A stretch of 26,687 bases of DNA from Clostridiaceae bacterium UBA4839 (GTDB taxonomy: Bacteria; Bacillota; Clostridia; Clostridiales; Caloramatoraceae): NCBI GenBank assembly GCA_002400085.1, contig DHEX01000051.1, positions 1 to 26,687 of the forward strand. The letters are read 5' to 3'. The position numbers and the translations under genes were made by a program. Position 1 is the first letter of the stretch; every line of letters starts with the position of its first letter. A model generated the notes under the pieces. That model was not told the origin of the DNA, made no database searches, and worked only from the letters and a program-made list of their open reading frames with translations. Positions 24,026 through 26,687 of this stretch are shown here, piece by piece.

Positions 24026-25036
24026 TTGAAAGCTAAAATTGCATTGAATGGCTTTGGACGTATAGGCAGAACTTTAACAAGGATTACAAATGAAAGAAAT
24101 AGTGATGATGTAACAATAGCAGCAATAAATTCAAAGGCAGATACTAAAACTCTTGCACATTTGTTTAAGTATGATTCCACATATGGAAGGTTTAACGGTA
24201 CAGTTGAATACAGTGATGATTCAATTATTGTAAACGGAAAGGAAATAAAAGTTTTTTTTGAATCTGATCCATCAAAATTACCGTATAAAAAACTGGGAGT
24301 AGACATAGCTGTAGATACAACAGGTTTATATACAAGGAGGGAAAAAGCTGAGGCTCATTTAAAAGCTGGTGCAGGAAAAGTAATCATAACAGCTCCAGCT
24401 GCTAATGAAGATATAACTATTGTTATGGGAGTAAATGAAAATGAATATAATTCAAACAAGCATAACATTATTTCAAGTGCATCTTGTACCACTAATTGTC
24501 TTGCTCCATTAGTAAAAGTTATTGATGAAAGATTTGGCATTGTTAAGGGGTTTATGACTACAGTGCACTCATATACAAATGATCAAAGGGTTCTTGATAA
24601 AACCCACAAAGATTTAAGGAGAGCAAGAGCAGCAGCATTATCTATAATTCCAACAACTACAGGTGCTGCAAAAACAATTGGTAAGGTCATTCCTGATCTT
24701 GAAGGGAAACTTAACGGTTTTTCCCTTAGGGTTCCAACACCAACAGTTTCAATAGTTGACCTTGTATGCGAAGTGAAAAAATCAACATCACCAGAGGAAG
24801 TTAATGGAGTACTAAGGGAATCATCAGAAAATGAGTTAAAGGGAATATTAGGATATTCAGATGAGCCTCTTGTATCAGCAGATTATATAGGTGATGAAAG
24901 ATCATCCATAGTGGATGCACTTTCAACTATGACTATCGGCGGAAATATGATTAAGGTGGTTTCTTGGTATGACAACGAATGGGGATATACATGCAGGGTT
25001 TATGATCTTATTAATTATATAGCAGCAAGACTTTAA
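24026..25036 (+). CDS. gap: Glyceraldehyde-3-phosphate dehydrogenase, possibly NADP-preferring
   Basis: A phosphorylating type I GAPDH of 336 residues. The Rossmann motif is NGFGRIG (8-14), the catalytic Cys154 lies in SASCTTNC, His181 in TVHSYTNDQ, and there is the typical RVPTPTVSIVDLV and SWYDNEWGY. Two cofactor determinants depart from NAD-specific enzymes. The Asp that normally follows Asn at the end of strand 2 is Ser36 (AINSKAD), and the Leu-Pro pair near the cofactor is Lys192-Thr193 (VLDKTHKDL). Engineered Bacillus GAPDH and chloroplast enzymes gain NADP use through changes at these same sites. It stands alone, without pgk or tpi, as expected for an anabolic GapB-like enzyme. It starts with TTG at 24026 after GGGGTGGGAG; no in-frame ATG fits the N-terminus. 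Confidence 0.93.
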   Translation: MKAKIALNGFGRIGRTLTRITNERNSDDVTIAAINSKADTKTLAHLFKYDSTYGRFNGTVEYSDDSIIVNGKEIKVFFESDPSKLPYKKLGVDIAVDTTGLYTRREKAEAHLKAGAGKVIITAPAANEDITIVMGVNENEYNSNKHNIISSASCTTNCLAPLVKVIDERFGIVKGFMTTVHSYTNDQRVLDKTHKDLRRARAAALSIIPTTTGAAKTIGKVIPDLEGKLNGFSLRVPTPTVSIVDLVCEVKKSTSPEEVNGVLRESSENELKGILGYSDEPLVSADYIGDERSSIVDALSTMTIGGNMIKVVSWYDNEWGYTCRVYDLINYIAARL

Positions 25037-25076
25037 TTATATGTCTCTGCTCTGATAAAAAATATTTTGACCAGAT

Positions 25077-25175
25077 GTAGGGAACGGTCTTGACCGTTCC
25101 GCCGTCTACGATCCCAAATTGGGAGAGGTGATCTCAATTTCGTGGGGGCGGAACATGGTCAAGACCGTTCCCTAC
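25077..25175. repeat. MITE-like element with terminal inverted repeats, copy 2
   Basis: A 99-bp relative of the element at 15024, with the same GTAGGGAACGGTC terminus and an inverted copy ending CCGTTCCCTAC. The arms agree over about 27 bp, apart from two extra bases in one arm. The interior differs from copy 1, as is usual for MITEs and hairpin repeats. It sits between gap and the pentapeptide-repeat gene. Confidence 0.7.
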
Positions 25176-25221
25176 CTTTTTAACCCAAATGCTCATTCTA
25201 TGTTCATCCCATATTAAAGGG

Positions 25222-25262
25222 TTGTTAAACGCTCTATTTTTTGCTATATTAAGAAAATAGAG
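25222..25262 (+). promoter_or_regulatory. Promoter with palindromic operator for the pentapeptide-repeat gene
   Basis: TTGTTA (25222-25227), a 17-bp spacer and TATATT (25245-25250). A perfect 9-bp inverted repeat, CTCTATTTT (25232-25240) and AAAATAGAG (25254-25262), flanks the -10 box. One arm lies inside the promoter spacer, so protein binding is more likely than an RNA hairpin. Confidence 0.5.
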
Positions 25263-25274
25263 GTGGTTAACAAA

Positions 25275-25916
25275 ATGAGCTTTAAAATTTTACACCCTCA
25301 AATTCCTACGGAACTTTTAAATTTAGATATTTTAAAGGAAGATATATCAGATGAATTTAGTATGTCAGCTGCAATAGTTGAAAACTGCACCCTTGAAGAT
25401 TATAAGGCTGAACATGTTGAATTTAATCAAATGATATTTAAAGATGTTGAGTTTAAAAATATATCCTTTGAATATATTGAGCTTACTGATGTGAGATTTA
25501 TAAACTGTGATCTTACTAATGTTAATTTTACTGGGGGAATAATTCACAGGACGGAGTTTATTAACTGCAGGATTATGGGGATTAATTTAAGTGAGGCAAC
25601 CCTAAGAAACGTACTTTTTGAAAAATGCAATGGAAGATATGCATCATTTGATTTTTCAAATTTAAAGCAAATTAGTTTTAACGAATGTAATTTAAATAAT
25701 TCAGGATTTACAGAATGTATTTTTTCAAAAGTTGGCTTTAACAGTACAAACTTAATTCAAAGCCAATTTGTAGGGACAAAGCTTAATGGAATTGATTTTA
25801 CAAGCTGTGATATAGAAGGAATTATAGTTAAAACTGAAGATTTATACGGTGCCATAGTTACCCCTGCCCAAGCTCTTTCACTTTCAAGCCTTTTAGGAAT
25901 AAAAATAAAGGAGTAA
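25275..25916 (+). CDS. Pentapeptide-repeat protein
   Basis: A soluble 213-residue protein. From about residue 40 to 185 it shows pentapeptide repeats with F or L at every fifth position, for example VRFINCDLTNVNFTGG, TEFINCRIMGINLSEATLRNVLFEKC and FNECNLNNSGFTECIFSKVGF, predicting a right-handed quadrilateral beta-helix. The family includes gyrase-protecting Qnr/MfpA DNA mimics, but many members have unknown roles and I see nothing that decides. GTG at 25263 is possible; AGAGGTGG places the ATG at 25275. A palindrome-bearing promoter lies directly upstream and the SDR gene 72 bp downstream. Confidence 0.85.
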   Translation: MSFKILHPQIPTELLNLDILKEDISDEFSMSAAIVENCTLEDYKAEHVEFNQMIFKDVEFKNISFEYIELTDVRFINCDLTNVNFTGGIIHRTEFINCRIMGINLSEATLRNVLFEKCNGRYASFDFSNLKQISFNECNLNNSGFTECIFSKVGFNSTNLIQSQFVGTKLNGIDFTSCDIEGIIVKTEDLYGAIVTPAQALSLSSLLGIKIKE

Positions 25917-25988
25917 AGAGGAAATTATTATTTTTTAAATATATTATAAATATAAACGTGTTTTAAAATTAAAGGTTGGTGGTAAATC

Positions 25989-26687
25989 TTGAATAAAAAT
26001 TCAAATAAAACTGTTTTAATAACAGGAGCATCTTCGGGAATAGGTTATGAAATGTCAAATATATTTGCAAAAAATGGTTATAACCTTATACTTGTTGCAC
26101 GAAGAGAGAATATACTTAATGAAATGAAAGAAAAGTTTTTAAAAAGCTATGGTGTACATACTGTAGTCATACAAAAGGATTTAGCGCAACCTGAGGCCTC
26201 AAGGCAGGTTTATGAAGAAGTTAAAAAGATGAATATTAATGTAGATATACTAATAAATAATGCTGGAATAGGCAACTGTGGACTTTTTCATGAAATAGAT
26301 TTAAAAAAACACATAGATACTATACAGGTTAATATAACAAGTTTAACTGAATTGACAAGGCTTATTGCTGAGGATATGGTGAAAAGAAAAAGTGGTAAAA
26401 TATTAAATGTTGCATCTACAGGTGCATATCAGCCAGGACCTTTAATATCTGTTTATTATGCAGCAAAAGCATATGTATTATCTTTTTCAGAGGCAATATG
26501 CAATGAGCTTAAACCTTATAATATAACTGTTACAGCTCTTTGTCCCGGGGCAACAAAAACTGAGTTTGGCAAAAACGCCGGCAAAGGCAACTTAAAAAAT
26601 GCCATGGATCCAAAAAAGGTTGCAAAAGCTGCTTATTATGGATTAATGAAGGGAAAAAGAGTTGTTATACCTGGTACTTTAAATAAG
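25989..26687 (+). CDS. Short-chain dehydrogenase/reductase, 3' end beyond the window
   Basis: A classical SDR oxidoreductase, open to the last base (233 codons seen). The NAD(P)-binding motif is TGASSGIG (residues 12-19), NNAGIG follows strand 4, and the catalytic residues appear as a Ser in VAST followed by YYAAK (YxxxK), then CPGATKTEF. Arg residues after strand 2 (VARRENIL) suggest NADP. It resembles the DltE/YqjQ-like general SDRs of Firmicutes; the substrate is unknown. TTG start at 25989, preceded by GGTTGGTGG. It may be cotranscribed with the pentapeptide-repeat gene, since no terminator is evident between them. Confidence 0.88.
   Translation, partial: MNKNSNKTVLITGASSGIGYEMSNIFAKNGYNLILVARRENILNEMKEKFLKSYGVHTVVIQKDLAQPEASRQVYEEVKKMNINVDILINNAGIGNCGLFHEIDLKKHIDTIQVNITSLTELTRLIAEDMVKRKSGKILNVASTGAYQPGPLISVYYAAKAYVLSFSEAICNELKPYNITVTALCPGATKTEFGKNAGKGNLKNAMDPKKVAKAAYYGLMKGKRVVIPGTLNK

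Noticed and set aside
1..26687. tRNA, rRNA, CRISPR and phage-defence genes
   Set aside because: I scanned the gaps by eye and found no cloverleaf, rRNA-like stretch, regular repeat-spacer array or defence-family protein.

Overview
The window is AT-rich, uses AGA and other A/T-ending codons almost throughout, has strong AGGAGG-type ribosome binding sites and frequent TTG/GTG starts, and carries a tyrosine T-box and a MurNAc-type PTS operon. This fits a low-GC Firmicute, most likely a Clostridium-like member of the Clostridiaceae. The genus is inferred from gene content and composition only. I found no tRNA, rRNA, CRISPR array, integrase, transposase or phage gene.

Region 1 (1-6970) is a transporter array. 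Three near-identical 387-residue dicarboxylate/amino-acid:cation symporter genes (680-1843, 2478-3641, 4281-5444) lie head to tail, separated by almost identical spacers of about 640 bp that each hold a terminator, a promoter and a leader. A sodium/glutamate symporter gene (gltS, 5613-6830) follows. Its codon use is unlike its neighbours, and it is bracketed by two copies of a 28-bp sequence that forms the 3' end of the upstream symporter genes. A minus-strand VanW-family exported protein (6981-7991) closes the region.

Region 2 (8321-13253) is a peptidoglycan-sugar recycling locus: murP (PTS EIIBC), mupG (6-phospho-N-acetylmuramidase family), murQ (etherase), a terminator, then murR (RpiR-type regulator) and a small DUF3955-type membrane protein. 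The PTS imports and phosphorylates MurNAc or MurNAc-GlcNAc. MupG would split the phosphorylated disaccharide, MurQ converts MurNAc-6-P to GlcNAc-6-P, and MurR probably represses through a perfect 12-bp inverted repeat in the murP promoter.

Region 3 (13272-20065) is housekeeping: a Tyr T-box and tyrS, a GIY-YIG (UPF0213) protein, a Uup-like ABC-F ATPase and a RecQ helicase with HRDC and C-terminal helix-turn-helix domains. Region 4 (20138-26687) holds an AraC regulator fused to a GH39-like domain, a MATE exporter, a GAPDH whose cofactor-site residues look NADP-tolerant, a pentapeptide-repeat protein and a short-chain dehydrogenase cut by the window end.

Two families of dispersed non-coding repeats are scattered through regions 2-4: four copies of a roughly 60-90 nt hairpin-bearing repeat, all on the + strand and each upstream of a + strand gene, and two copies of a MITE-like element with terminal inverted repeats of about 25 bp. 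No wholly new multi-gene system is evident. The most interesting signals are the altered cation-site residues in the symporter array, the gltS insertion, the hairpin repeat family and the unusual GAPDH.
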